A model generated the notes under the pieces. It saw nothing but the letters and a program-made list of their open reading frames with translations. It had not been told where the DNA came from and searched no databases. A stretch of DNA of 64,000 nucleotides from Faeciplasma sp048393055 (GTDB taxonomy: Bacteria; Bacillota; Clostridia; Oscillospirales; Ruminococcaceae), in NCBI GenBank assembly GCA_048393055.1, contig DBFJJS010000001.1:11137-75136 (forward strand). Direction: 5' to 3'. The number at the start of each line of letters is the position of its first letter. The stretch's first letter is position 1. Shown here one piece after another: positions 52,330 through 60,709 of this stretch. Position numbers and translations under genes: made by a program.

Positions 52330-53259
52330 ATGAAAATATACGAAAACGCATTTGAGCTTGTCGGGAAAACGCCTCTTGTCAAAATAGGCAGGTACTGCTC
52401 AAAGCGAGGCCTCAAGGCTGATATCATAGCTAAGCTCGAGTATTTGAATCCGGCAGGAAGCGTTAAGGACAGGGTCGCGAAGGCTATGATAGAGGACGCC
52501 GAAAAAAGGGGTATATTAAAGGAGGGCTCGGTAATAATCGAGCCTACCAGCGGAAATACCGGAATAGGTCTTGCTGCCGCCGCAGCTATAAAGGGGTATA
52601 AGGTGATACTTACAATGCCCGAAACCATGAGCGTCGAAAGGCGGAAGCTTCTGTCGGCATACGGCGCCGAGATCGTCCTTACCGACGGTGAAAAGGGAAT
52701 GAGCGGAGCGATAGAAAAGGCGGATGAGCTTGCCGCAAAAACGCCTGGAAGCTTCATACCCGCGCAGTTTGGCAATCTCGTCAATCCCACTGCGCACTAC
52801 CTTTCGACAGGTCCTGAAATATGGGAGGACACCGGAGGAAGCGTAGATATTTTCGTCGCGGGAGTCGGTACGGGCGGGACTCTCAGCGGCGTGGGACGGT
52901 TTTTGAAGGAGAAAAAGCCAAATGTCAGGGTAATAGCCGTTGAGCCGTCCGGCTCACCGCTTCTGTCAAAGGGACGGTCGGGCGCGCACGGGCTTCAGGG
53001 AATCGGCGCGAATTTTGTCCCCAAAACGCTCGACACCGGCATTTACGATGAGGTAATAGCAGTCAGCGAGGAGCAGGCATATGAAGCGGCAAGGTCTCTT
53101 GCCAGGGAAGAGGGGATACTTTGCGGCATATCCTCCGGAGCGGCGCTTGCGGCTGCGAAAAGTCTTGCCGAGCGCGAAGAAAACACCGGCAGGATGATAG
53201 TGGTGCTTCTGCCCGATACGGGAGACCGCTACCTGTCCACGCCGATGTTTGACGACTGA
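52330..53259 (+). CDS. cysK: Cysteine synthase A
   Basis: This 309-residue PLP enzyme makes cysteine from O-acetylserine and sulfide. LEYLNPAGSVKDRVAKAMI contains the PLP lysine, EPTSGNTGIGLA binds the substrate carboxylate, GVGTGGTLSGVGRFLK binds the PLP phosphate and GISSGAALAAA is the C-terminal PLP-ring motif. Start after GAAAGGATTG. It lies after the FliB-like gene and before a strong terminator. Confidence 0.96.
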   Translation: MKIYENAFELVGKTPLVKIGRYCSKRGLKADIIAKLEYLNPAGSVKDRVAKAMIEDAEKRGILKEGSVIIEPTSGNTGIGLAAAAAIKGYKVILTMPETMSVERRKLLSAYGAEIVLTDGEKGMSGAIEKADELAAKTPGSFIPAQFGNLVNPTAHYLSTGPEIWEDTGGSVDIFVAGVGTGGTLSGVGRFLKEKKPNVRVIAVEPSGSPLLSKGRSGAHGLQGIGANFVPKTLDTGIYDEVIAVSEEQAYEAARSLAREEGILCGISSGAALAAAKSLAEREENTGRMIVVLLPDTGDRYLSTPMFDD

Positions 53260-53267
53260 CAGTATTT

Positions 53268-53306
53268 CAGCCCCGAAAAATCTGCTTTCGGGGCTGCTTT
53301 TATTTT
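53268..53306 (+). terminator. Terminator of cysK
   Basis: CAGCCCCGAAA (53268-53278) pairs with TTTCGGGGCTG (53286-53296), followed by CTTTTATTTT. Confidence 0.9.
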
Positions 53307-53317
53307 GCAATTTAAAT

Positions 53318-55717
53318 TTATGAATAGTATTTTTGAGCGTAGCGCACGGTGTCCATTGCGTCCTTTGCGTAAAAGTCCGCGCCTATCATGTTCGCATACT
53401 CCTGAGTAAGCACTGCGCCGCCCGCCACTATTTTTATGCTGCTGTCAAAATCGTGAAGCAGTTTGATTGTCTTTTCCATCGACGGTACGGTTGTAGTCAT
53501 AAGCGCGCTCAGCCCTACAAGCCTGCACGAGGTCTTTTTTACACACTCAAGGACTGTTTCCGGATCTACGTCCCTGCCGAGGTCGTATACTGTGAAGCCG
53601 TAGCTTTCCAGCATTACTTTTACGATGTTCTTGCCTATGTCGTGGATGTCGCCCTTAACAGTCGCGATAATAATTTTTTTCAGACTCGACGCTTCGGACC
53701 TTGGAATAGCTTCCTTTACAGCCGAAAATGCGGCGGTTGCGGCGTCCGCGCTCATGAGAAGCTGCGGCAAATACGCTTTTTTTGCTTCAAACTGCTCGCC
53801 GATATCGTTAAGGGCCGGTATTATGTGAATATCAATTACCTCGAGAGGCGGCACTGTTTCCAAAAGCTTTACTGCAAGCTCACGCGCTTTTATTTTAAGA
53901 CCTTTTACTATGGCGTCGGAAAGTGTTATTGCATTCTCGGAGGCGGTCGAAGCCTTGCCGCTTTCCGATGCTCCCAACGACGCATAGCCTATATAGTCCG
54001 AGCAGCCGGGATCCATTCCGTGAAGCGTCTTAAAGGCGTAGTAAACGTCCATCATACCCTTTGAGCGCGGGTTCATAATGGCGCAGTTCAAGCCGTTTTC
54101 CAGCGCGGACGCGAAAAAGCAGGAATTTATTTTTTCACGCTCCGGCAGTCCGAACGATATATTAGATACACCAAGGCTCGTTTTATATCCCGCGTTTTTA
54201 AGCATTCTCACCGCCTCGAGCGTGACAAGCGCGCTGTCCTGGTCGGACGATACGGTGAGGCAGAGCGGGTCTACAATTATATCCCGCTTTTCTATGCCGT
54301 ATTTTTTTGCTTCACACACTATTTTTTCAGCCAGTATAACCCGCTCGCGGGCGGTTTTCGGAATGCCTGACGAATCCATTGTCAGAGCGATAACCACTCC
54401 GCCGTATTTTTTTACAAGAGGGAATATCTGCGACATCTTTTCCTGCTCTGCGTTCACGGAATTGATAAGCGGCTTGCCGCAATACGCTCTCATGGCGCGC
54501 TCAAGGGCTTTCGGGTCTGCGGAATCGAGCTGGAGCGGAAGCTCCGTGACCGACTGCACGGCTGACGACACCTGAGCGAGCATTTTTACCTCGTCTATTT
54601 CCGGAAGCCCGACATTAATGTCCAGAATATGCGCTCCAGCGTCCGACTGCTCCACAGCCTCATTTAAAATGTAGCTCATATCGCCGCTACGAAGCGCTTC
54701 TTTAAGGCGCGGCTTGCCTGTCGGGTTGATCCTTTCGCCTATCAGCACCGGCCGGTTGCCTATGCTTACTGCGCGTATTCCCGAGGACACGGCGGTAATA
54801 TCCTTTTTAGACGGCGGGTTAAACGGAACGCCGCTTGTTTTTTCAACTGTTTTTTGGATATATTCCGGAGTGGTGCCGCAGCAGCCGCCTAGGATGGTAA
54901 ATCCGCGTTTTGCAAGCTGTACCATGTAATCTGAAAAATCATCCGCCGGCACATCGTATACGGTTTTCCCGTTTTCCACTCGCGGCAGCCCCGCGTTGGG
55001 ATTTGCAATCAGCGGCAGGCTTGACGCGCTTGCAAAGCGGTCCGCCATTTTAAGCATAACGTCCGGACCGAAGGAGCAGTTCATTCCCAGGGCGTCTACG
55101 CTAAGACCCTCGAGCATAGCTATCATCGCCTCGGGGCTTGCGCCGGTCATAAGGTTTCCCGATATGTCGTAGGCGTTTGTAACAAATACGGGAAGCGTGC
55201 AGTTTTCCTTTGCCGCCATTACCGCCGCCTTGGTCTCAAGGCAGTCGTTCATGGTTTCTATAAGTATCAGATCTGCGCCGGCTTCGGCAGCCGCCTTGAC
55301 GTTCGCGGAAAACAGTGAAACCGCTTCCTCGAACCCGAGATCTCCCAAAGGCTCCATCATTCTTCCACTTGGTCCGAGATCAAAGGCTATAAAGCTTTCG
55401 GGGTAATTTTCGGCGGCTTTTTTTGCGCACTCCATCGCGGCGAATATAAGCTCGCGGTAGTTTTCGTATTTATCGCGGTTGATTCCGAAGGTGTTGGCTG
55501 TGATTATGTTGCTTCCCGCCTCAAGATAGCTTTTGTGCAGCTTAATTACATCGCCGGGGCGGGTGACGTTCCAGCTTTCGGGCGGCTCGCCTCCGGAAAG
55601 CCCCATCTGCTGGAGCATTGTGCCCAATCCGCCGTCGAAATATACCATTTGCGTTTTTATTGATTTACGTATGTCTTTCATGCTTTCCTTTGTATCCTTG
55701 CCGCATTCAGACGGCAC
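53318..55717 (-). CDS. metH: Cobalamin-dependent methionine synthase, without reactivation domain
   Basis: This 799-residue MetH methylates homocysteine using methyltetrahydrofolate and cobalamin. The order is: homocysteine domain (about 20-300; GMNCSFGP and GGCCGTTPEY hold the zinc cysteines), pterin-binding domain (about 320-580; IGERINPTGKPRLKEAL) and B12 domains (about 590-799; GDIHDIGKN with His692 as cobalt ligand). The C-terminal AdoMet reactivation domain is missing; the next upstream gene supplies it. The start is GTG 55717 behind GGGAGG. It closes the metF-activation-metH operon. Confidence 0.95.
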   Translation of the reverse strand: MPSECGKDTKESMKDIRKSIKTQMVYFDGGLGTMLQQMGLSGGEPPESWNVTRPGDVIKLHKSYLEAGSNIITANTFGINRDKYENYRELIFAAMECAKKAAENYPESFIAFDLGPSGRMMEPLGDLGFEEAVSLFSANVKAAAEAGADLILIETMNDCLETKAAVMAAKENCTLPVFVTNAYDISGNLMTGASPEAMIAMLEGLSVDALGMNCSFGPDVMLKMADRFASASSLPLIANPNAGLPRVENGKTVYDVPADDFSDYMVQLAKRGFTILGGCCGTTPEYIQKTVEKTSGVPFNPPSKKDITAVSSGIRAVSIGNRPVLIGERINPTGKPRLKEALRSGDMSYILNEAVEQSDAGAHILDINVGLPEIDEVKMLAQVSSAVQSVTELPLQLDSADPKALERAMRAYCGKPLINSVNAEQEKMSQIFPLVKKYGGVVIALTMDSSGIPKTARERVILAEKIVCEAKKYGIEKRDIIVDPLCLTVSSDQDSALVTLEAVRMLKNAGYKTSLGVSNISFGLPEREKINSCFFASALENGLNCAIMNPRSKGMMDVYYAFKTLHGMDPGCSDYIGYASLGASESGKASTASENAITLSDAIVKGLKIKARELAVKLLETVPPLEVIDIHIIPALNDIGEQFEAKKAYLPQLLMSADAATAAFSAVKEAIPRSEASSLKKIIIATVKGDIHDIGKNIVKVMLESYGFTVYDLGRDVDPETVLECVKKTSCRLVGLSALMTTTVPSMEKTIKLLHDFDSSIKIVAGGAVLTQEYANMIGADFYAKDAMDTVRYAQKYYS

Positions 55718-55740
55718 GGCGACCTCCCGTCTTAAAAGTT

Positions 55741-56328
55741 TTATGTCAGCCCGATTATAGCTGTTACGGATTTTTTCGGCGTCATAAGAAGTGATTTGCT
55801 CAGCGTTATGTTTAACAGCTTTCCTGCGCTCAGCATATTAAGTATTTTCGGCTGAAGCTCAAGGCTTAAGTCGCCGTAACCCGGGCTGAAGCGCCTGCGG
55901 CACTCGGCGCCGCCTGTTATCAGCCTTTGCGCCTCATCGCACGCCGATTCCGTATACGCGGAGGCAAGCGCGTCAGTGATAAAATACTCCGCAGACGATA
56001 CGCAGCTCAGCTTGAGCAAAAGCCTGTCCACGCCGAGCCCAAGAGTCACGGCAAAGATAAACGCCTGTCCTGACCCATCGAGATTTTTATAAAGAGAGCG
56101 GCTTTTAAACTCGCCGAAGCCGATGTCTACCATGTTTTCGGCAGGATATCTTATTTCCGTCCTGACGGCGCAGAACCGGCAGTCTATAACGCCTATAAGA
56201 CGCTTTTTACACTCTTCTATAAGCTCATGCGAATACCCGAGCCTTACCTTAAGCCTTGCGGCAGCCTCCAGCCCGTCAAGGACAAGGCTGTCCGCCGGAA
56301 TGGCTTTAAAAATTATTTCGCTCGCCAT
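55741..56328 (-). CDS. Stand-alone methionine synthase reactivation-domain protein
   Basis: This 195-residue protein corresponds to the AdoMet-dependent reactivation domain that is fused to the C-terminus of full-length MetH. The core RRRFSPGYGDLSLELQ resembles the RxxPGYP segment of that domain. It lies between metF and the domain-truncated metH, all on one strand. It therefore likely repairs the cob(II)alamin form of MetH with AdoMet. The reductant (flavodoxin elsewhere) is not identified. Confidence 0.9.
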   Translation of the reverse strand: MASEIIFKAIPADSLVLDGLEAAARLKVRLGYSHELIEECKKRLIGVIDCRFCAVRTEIRYPAENMVDIGFGEFKSRSLYKNLDGSGQAFIFAVTLGLGVDRLLLKLSCVSSAEYFITDALASAYTESACDEAQRLITGGAECRRRFSPGYGDLSLELQPKILNMLSAGKLLNITLSKSLLMTPKKSVTAIIGLT

Positions 56329-56338
56329 GGCTTTGCGC

Positions 56339-57196
56339 TCAAACGATTTCCTTAAGGTTTGCCTTTATCGCAGCCGCGACGTCCGGCTTGTTCATGGAAT
56401 AAACATGTACGGCGTTTATTCCGTTGGCGTACAGGTCTATGATCTGCTCCGTGGCGTACGCAATGCCCGCCTGCTTCATGGCGGCTGGGTTGTCGCCGTA
56501 CCTGTCCACTATCCTTACAAACCTCTGCGGCAGTGCCGACCCTGAAATGGACATCAGCCGCTTTATCTGTGCGGCGTTGGTAACAGGCATTACTCCCGCT
56601 ACCACCGGCACGTTTATTCCGGCTTTGTATATCCTGTACAGGAAATTATACAGGATATTGTTGTCAAAGAACATCTGAGTGGTGAGAAACTGACAACCGC
56701 TGTCCACCTTTATTTTAAGCGCACGTATATCCTCCGTACTGTTTGCGCTCTCGGGATGCCCCTCCGGATAGCAAGCACCGCCTATGCAAAAGCCGCCGCT
56801 TTTTGCTATTTCGCCGATGAGCTCACTGGCATGGTGATAGCTTATGCTGCTTCTGTCAAAGTTATTTGGGATATCTCCGCGCAGGGCGAGAATATTTTCC
56901 ACCTTATGCCGGCGAAGGCTTTCAAGTTCTTCGTGAATCTTTTTTTTGTCTGAGGATACGCAGGTCAAATGCGCGAGGGGCGTGACTCCCATGCCGCCCA
57001 GCGTTTCGCAGATGTCAAAGGTGTATTTTGACGTTCCGCCTCCCGCGCCGTATGTCACGCTCATATAGCTCGGGTGAAGCTTGGCTATTTCGCTCGCAGC
57101 GCTCAATACGCTTTCAAAGTTGTCCTGCGTTTTTGGGGGAAACACCTCAAATGAGAGGCTTGGCTTGTCTGCGGTTATAATTTCGAGTATGGTCAT
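56339..57196 (-). CDS. metF: 5,10-methylenetetrahydrofolate reductase
   Basis: This 285-residue FAD barrel enzyme reduces methylene-THF to methyl-THF, the methyl donor for MetH. LSFEVFPPKTQDN carries the catalytic Glu, YMSVTYGAGGGT, LAHLTCVS and LALRGDIP are typical, and CQFLTTQMFFDN binds the folate. It heads the metF-reactivation-metH operon. Unlike many Bacillota met genes, it has a short leader without a visible SAM riboswitch or T-box. Confidence 0.96.
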   Translation of the reverse strand: MTILEIITADKPSLSFEVFPPKTQDNFESVLSAASEIAKLHPSYMSVTYGAGGGTSKYTFDICETLGGMGVTPLAHLTCVSSDKKKIHEELESLRRHKVENILALRGDIPNNFDRSSISYHHASELIGEIAKSGGFCIGGACYPEGHPESANSTEDIRALKIKVDSGCQFLTTQMFFDNNILYNFLYRIYKAGINVPVVAGVMPVTNAAQIKRLMSISGSALPQRFVRIVDRYGDNPAAMKQAGIAYATEQIIDLYANGINAVHVYSMNKPDVAAAIKANLKEIV

Positions 57197-57246
57197 TTTG
57201 CCGTTCCATCCTGTTCGTGTATTTTTGTGTTAAAGTGATAAAATAT

Positions 57247-57275
57247 ATTATAACACGTTAAGCCTGAGGTATCAA
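57247..57275 (-). promoter_or_regulatory. Promoter of the metF operon
   Basis: On the minus strand TTGATA (57275-57270) and TATAAT (57252-57247) are 17 bp apart, giving a leader of only about 45 nt. Confidence 0.85.
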
Positions 57276-57312
57276 GCAAAATTTCGTCTGATTTCCGCCG
57301 CCTTTCGGACGC

Positions 57313-57350
57313 GCAAAATAAAAGGACCGGCGCCATAGCGTCAGTCCTTT
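57313..57350 (-). terminator. Terminator of the Cys/Asp-rich protein gene
   Basis: AAGGAC and GTCCTT with inner GCG/CGC pairing form a stem, followed on the minus strand by TTTTATTTT. Confidence 0.8.
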
Positions 57351-57365
57351 GAAACAAAAATTGCC

Positions 57366-57917
57366 TTAGTCTTTGTCCTTGTCCTTAAAAAGATCCTCTG
57401 CGGCTTCCTTAACATCCTCGGCAGTATCCTTTACTGCGTCAACAGCCGCTTCCCCAAGCTCCTTAGCCTTTTTTGCAAGGGTGTCGTCAGCGTCGTCGTC
57501 GTTGAAGCTGAAAGAAATCGGCTCTGTGGAGTAGCTTTCATGCCTTTCATCGAGCTTTGAGGCTACATAGTCTGCAAGCTTTGTCGAAACCTCGCTTACC
57601 TTATCGGCAGCCACGACGATTCCGCCCATAACACCTTCAACTATGTTATTTACAGCGGTTTTCATATCGACGCCGGACTCCTCGCATTCATCACAGCATC
57701 CGTCGGGAGAGTATCTGTCACAGTCGTCGCACTCGTCCGAGCAGTTGCACTCGTCACCGTCCCATGAGTCGCAATCGCCGCACTTGTTAAGAGGGCAGCC
57801 GTCCTCGTCCATTTCATCGTCGTAAGAACGTTCGGATTTTTTTGATATGGAAAGTGCCAAGGCAGCTGCGGCCGCAACCGCGCCGAGACCAAGAGCTATT
57901 TTTATACCCTTATTCAT
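57366..57917 (-). CDS. Small membrane-anchored protein with Cys/Asp-rich segment, unknown function
   Basis: I do not recognise this 183-residue protein. An N-terminal hydrophobic stretch (residues 6-24, IALGLGAVAAAAALALSI) is followed by a strikingly acidic, cysteine-rich block: ten cysteines at residues 41, 46, 49, 57, 59, 63, 66, 74, 75 and 78, spaced like CxxC, CxC and CxxC pairs and embedded in Asp/Glu. A helical amphipathic region (85-120) and an acidic, lysine-rich tail (140-183) follow. No lipobox. The Cys block could bind metal ions. It has its own promoter (57954-57982) and terminator; rsmE upstream is in another unit. Confidence 0.8.
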   Translation of the reverse strand: MNKGIKIALGLGAVAAAAALALSISKKSERSYDDEMDEDGCPLNKCGDCDSWDGDECNCSDECDDCDRYSPDGCCDECEESGVDMKTAVNNIVEGVMGGIVVAADKVSEVSTKLADYVASKLDERHESYSTEPISFSFNDDDADDTLAKKAKELGEAAVDAVKDTAEDVKEAAEDLFKDKDKD

Positions 57918-57953
57918 AGAAACATCTCCTCAAAGTATAATATTTATAATTAA

Positions 57954-57982
57954 AATATATCACATGTCGTGTTAAAATGCAA
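57954..57982 (-). promoter_or_regulatory. Promoter of the Cys/Asp-rich protein gene
   Basis: On the minus strand TTGCAT (57982-57977) and TATATT (57959-57954) with a 17-bp spacer. AGGAG precedes the start codon. Confidence 0.65.
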
Positions 57983-57998
57983 CACCTTAAAGCATTAT

Positions 57999-58718
57999 TC
58001 ACATATTTCCGCTCAGATGCATTATAATGCTTATTGCTGCTATCGGGGCGGTCTCGCAGCGCAAAATCCTCTGTCCCAGCCAGACGGGAGCTATGCCGTT
58101 TTCGCGGCACATGTCTATCTCGTCCTCCGAGAAGCCTCCTTCAGGCCCTATCAGCAGTCCCACGCGCGAATCCCTCGGATAGCTAAATGAGTTGAGCGGG
58201 ATTCCTCCGTTTTCATAGCACACGAGCTTAGTGTCAAGCCCCGACATCATATTGAAACACTCTTTAATGCTTATTATGTCCGAAACAGAAGGAACAATTC
58301 CTCGTCCGGACTGCTTTGCCGCTTCAAGCGCGATTTTTGAAAGCCGTTCTCTCTTTTTTGAGAATTGATCCTTAGACGGACGGGATATGCACCTTTGCGT
58401 TATCACCGGAACTATCGCAGAAGCGCCCAGCTCTGTTGCTTTCTGAGTTATGAACTCCAGCTTGTCGAGCTTCGGCATGGACATAAAGAGCGTAAGCTCT
58501 ATGCCGGGCTCTACCGATTGCGAGCAGGACAGCACTTCAAAAGTTACTGCGCTATCTCTTATTGTGAGGATTTTGCATTGATAATCGACTTTATTGCAGC
58601 ATAGGGTAACGATATCGCCGATCCTCATGCGCAGCGAACGACCTATGTGTATGGCGTCGCCGCCTGTGACAATTGCTTTTCCGCCGACGGGCTCGTCAGT
58701 TATAAAAAATCTCGGCAT
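57999..58718 (-). CDS. rsmE: 16S rRNA m3U1498 methyltransferase
   Basis: This 239-residue SPOUT enzyme methylates N3 of U1498 in 16S rRNA. The N-terminal PUA-like part (residues 1-70) binds RNA, and the C-terminal trefoil knot has VGLLIGPEGGFSEDE and LGQRILRCETAPIAAISII as the AdoMet-binding knot signatures. The length is normal. It stands alone behind its own promoter. Confidence 0.95.
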   Translation of the reverse strand: MPRFFITDEPVGGKAIVTGGDAIHIGRSLRMRIGDIVTLCCNKVDYQCKILTIRDSAVTFEVLSCSQSVEPGIELTLFMSMPKLDKLEFITQKATELGASAIVPVITQRCISRPSKDQFSKKRERLSKIALEAAKQSGRGIVPSVSDIISIKECFNMMSGLDTKLVCYENGGIPLNSFSYPRDSRVGLLIGPEGGFSEDEIDMCRENGIAPVWLGQRILRCETAPIAAISIIMHLSGNM

Positions 58719-58755
58719 ATAAAATCGCCCTCATTATTTTTAAAAAATCAATTAT

Positions 58756-58784
58756 ATTATAGCCGTAGGTCAAGCGGTATTCAA
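58756..58784 (-). promoter_or_regulatory. Promoter of rsmE
   Basis: On the minus strand TTGAAT (58784-58779) and TATAAT (58761-58756) are 17 bp apart. Confidence 0.75.
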
Positions 58785-58811
58785 GCTTTCAACTAAATTT
58801 TTTGTCGGTTT

Positions 58812-58851
58812 TCACGTGATTATCACATGAGAAGTATAGTATAATTATACT
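58812..58851. promoter_or_regulatory. Two palindromes in the rsmE-dCMP deaminase gap
   Basis: TCACGTGAT-t-ATCACATGA (58812-58830) is a 19-bp palindrome with one mismatch. AGTATAATTATACT (58838-58851) is a perfect 14-bp palindrome and contains a TATAAT on each strand. A short transcript ending at the terminator at 58919 could start here. The rest of the 305-bp gap (58719-59023) holds the rsmE promoter and no recognisable gene. Confidence 0.45.
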
Positions 58852-58881
58852 AATGAACTTTTTCATAAGTCCCCTTTTTGA

Positions 58882-58919
58882 AATGCTCCCGCGTTTTATA
58901 ACGCGGGAGCATTTTTTGT
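58882..58919 (+). terminator. Strong intrinsic terminator upstream of the dCMP deaminase gene
   Basis: AATGCTCCCGCG (58882-58893) pairs with CGCGGGAGCATT, followed by TTTTT. No gene upstream on this strand needs it, so it may end a short RNA or act as an attenuator. Confidence 0.9.
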
Positions 58920-59023
58920 TGCATAATTCTTTTACCCGTGGTATTATGTATTTAAACGACGCGCTTAACGCGTTCAAGCAGTTTTTTGAAAGGACTCCTG
59001 TGTAGCGGGAGATGGGTAGTAAT

Positions 59024-59512
59024 ATGTCTCGCAGGGATAAAATCAATTATTATCTTGACATTGCAGACGCTGTTTCCGAAAGGGGAACATGTTTAAGGAG
59101 AAGGTACGGTGCTGTTATTGTAAACAATGATCAGATAATCTCCACCGGTTATGTCGGAGCGCCGAGGGGAAGGCAAAACTGTACCGATTTGGGCTATTGC
59201 GTAAGAAACCAGCTTAAAATTCCGCGCGGTGAGCGCTACGAGCTTTGCAGAAGCGTACATGCTGAAATGAACGCTATTATAAACGCTCCGAGAGAGCGGA
59301 TGATAGGGGCGACGCTTTATCTGTGCGGTAGGGAGTCGGAGTCAAATGAGTACATAAAAAATTCCTCCTGCTGTTCGCTCTGCAAAAGAATGATAATAAA
59401 TGCCGGAATAGAGCGCGTGGTAATACGCGACGACGATCAAAATTACAGAAGCATTCCGGTGTTTGACTGGATAATAAACGACGATTCCATATCGGGCGAG
59501 TTTGGCTACTGA
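59024..59512 (+). CDS. dCMP deaminase-family protein (ComEB type)
   Basis: This 162-residue zinc deaminase converts dCMP to dUMP for thymidylate synthesis. SVHAEMNAI supplies the zinc His and the catalytic Glu; SSCCSLCKRMI supplies the two zinc cysteines, with SCC in place of the usual PC. TCLRRRYGAVIVNNDQIISTGY is family-typical. ATG 59024 is preferred over ATG 59012, which overlaps the GGGAGATG ribosome-binding sequence. tsaE, tsaB and rpiB follow, probably in one transcript. Confidence 0.88.
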   Translation: MSRRDKINYYLDIADAVSERGTCLRRRYGAVIVNNDQIISTGYVGAPRGRQNCTDLGYCVRNQLKIPRGERYELCRSVHAEMNAIINAPRERMIGATLYLCGRESESNEYIKNSSCCSLCKRMIINAGIERVVIRDDDQNYRSIPVFDWIINDDSISGEFGY

Positions 59513-59545
59513 TTTATTCTCGCTTTAGGCGCGTGGTGATTTAAA

Positions 59546-59995
59546 TTGAGTTCGGAGATAATTACCCGCTCGGCAAAAGAGACTGTCGAGCTGGGAAAGA
59601 AAATAGGCAGGCTTTTAAAGGGCGGGGATATAATCGCGTTTAAAGGCGGACTCGGAGTCGGAAAGACTACCATTACGCACGGTATAGCCGCAGGCATGGG
59701 GCTTAGGGACGACGTCAGCAGCCCGACCTTCGCGCTTGTGAACGAATATACGGGAAAAGACCGGCTGACGCTATATCATTTTGATATGTACAGAATTAAC
59801 GGCTCGGATGAGCTTGAGTCCATAGGCTTTTACGATTATCTTGGCGGCGACTGCGTAATAGCGATAGAGTGGAGCGAAAATATTGCAAACGATCTGCCAG
59901 ACAGTGCAATAACGGTAGAAATCATCAGGATAGGCGAAAATGAAAGAAAAATAATTATCAGCGGAGGCGACAGATTTGACGGTATTGGGGATTGA
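59546..59995 (+). CDS. tsaE: tRNA threonylcarbamoyladenosine ATPase TsaE
   Basis: This 149-residue P-loop protein supports synthesis of t6A at position 37 of ANN-decoding tRNAs. Walker A is GGLGVGKTTIT, SSPTFALVNEY and LYHFDMYRI follow, and IEWSEN is the conserved C-terminal motif. The start is TTG at 59546. The end overlaps tsaB by 20 bases. It works with TsaB and TsaD; TsaD is not in this window. Confidence 0.94.
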   Translation: MSSEIITRSAKETVELGKKIGRLLKGGDIIAFKGGLGVGKTTITHGIAAGMGLRDDVSSPTFALVNEYTGKDRLTLYHFDMYRINGSDELESIGFYDYLGGDCVIAIEWSENIANDLPDSAITVEIIRIGENERKIIISGGDRFDGIGD

Positions 59996-60674
59996 TACCT
60001 CCGGGAAAACAGCGTCCTGTGCGATAATGAAGGACGATCTTGTGCTCGGCCAGATATCCGTGTACACAAAGCTTACGCACTCGCAGGTCATACTTCCGCT
60101 TGTCGGCAGGCTGCTTGAGGACACCGGTCTGAAAATAAGTGATATGGATCTTATCGCGGTCGCGAACGGTCCTGGGTCGTATACAGGCCTCAGGATAGGC
60201 GTAGCTCTTGTAAAGGGTCTGTGCTACGACGGAAGAAAATGCATAGGAGTATCTACGCTTGAGGCGCTTGCTTTTAACTGCGCGGCGGCAAAGGCAAGGA
60301 TATTCTGCGTTATGCAGGCAAGACCCGGAATAATTTATTTCGGAGCATACGATTCAGACGGCGAGAGCGTTGTAAACGCGATGCCTGACGGCGTTATAAG
60401 CGCGGAAAAGCTCAAAGAGTATATCAGCAGATACTGCGGCGAGGTTATATTGACCGGCGACGGCGCGGAAAATATAAAAAACGAATTTTTTGCAGATGAA
60501 GAAAGGGTCAGGTTTTCGCCGCCTGCGCAGAGGCTGCAGTCGGCGGCGGGCGTATGTCAGGCGGCTTTAAGGCATGCAGACGAAGCCGGAGAAGCCTGTC
60601 GGCTTAACGCAAGGTATCTTCAGGCGACAAAAGCGGAAAAGGATCTGTCCGAAAGGATGGATTTAAAGGCATAA
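59976..60674 (+). CDS. tsaB: tRNA threonylcarbamoyladenosine protein TsaB
   Basis: This 232-residue ASKHA-fold protein is the scaffold that dimerises with TsaD in t6A synthesis. VLGIDTSGKTASCAIM, LTHSQVILPLV and VANGPGSYTGLRIG are hallmark segments. It starts with TTG at 59976, inside the end of tsaE, so translation is coupled. rpiB follows after 35 nt. Confidence 0.95.
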   Translation: MTVLGIDTSGKTASCAIMKDDLVLGQISVYTKLTHSQVILPLVGRLLEDTGLKISDMDLIAVANGPGSYTGLRIGVALVKGLCYDGRKCIGVSTLEALAFNCAAAKARIFCVMQARPGIIYFGAYDSDGESVVNAMPDGVISAEKLKEYISRYCGEVILTGDGAENIKNEFFADEERVRFSPPAQRLQSAAGVCQAALRHADEAGEACRLNARYLQATKAEKDLSERMDLKA

Positions 60675-60709
60675 GGAATAGATATAATCAAGGAAAGGTT
60701 GGCTTAAAC

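Noticed and set aside
57197..57246. SAM riboswitch or T-box in front of metF
   Set aside because: The promoter leaves only about 45 nt of leader, too short for either class.
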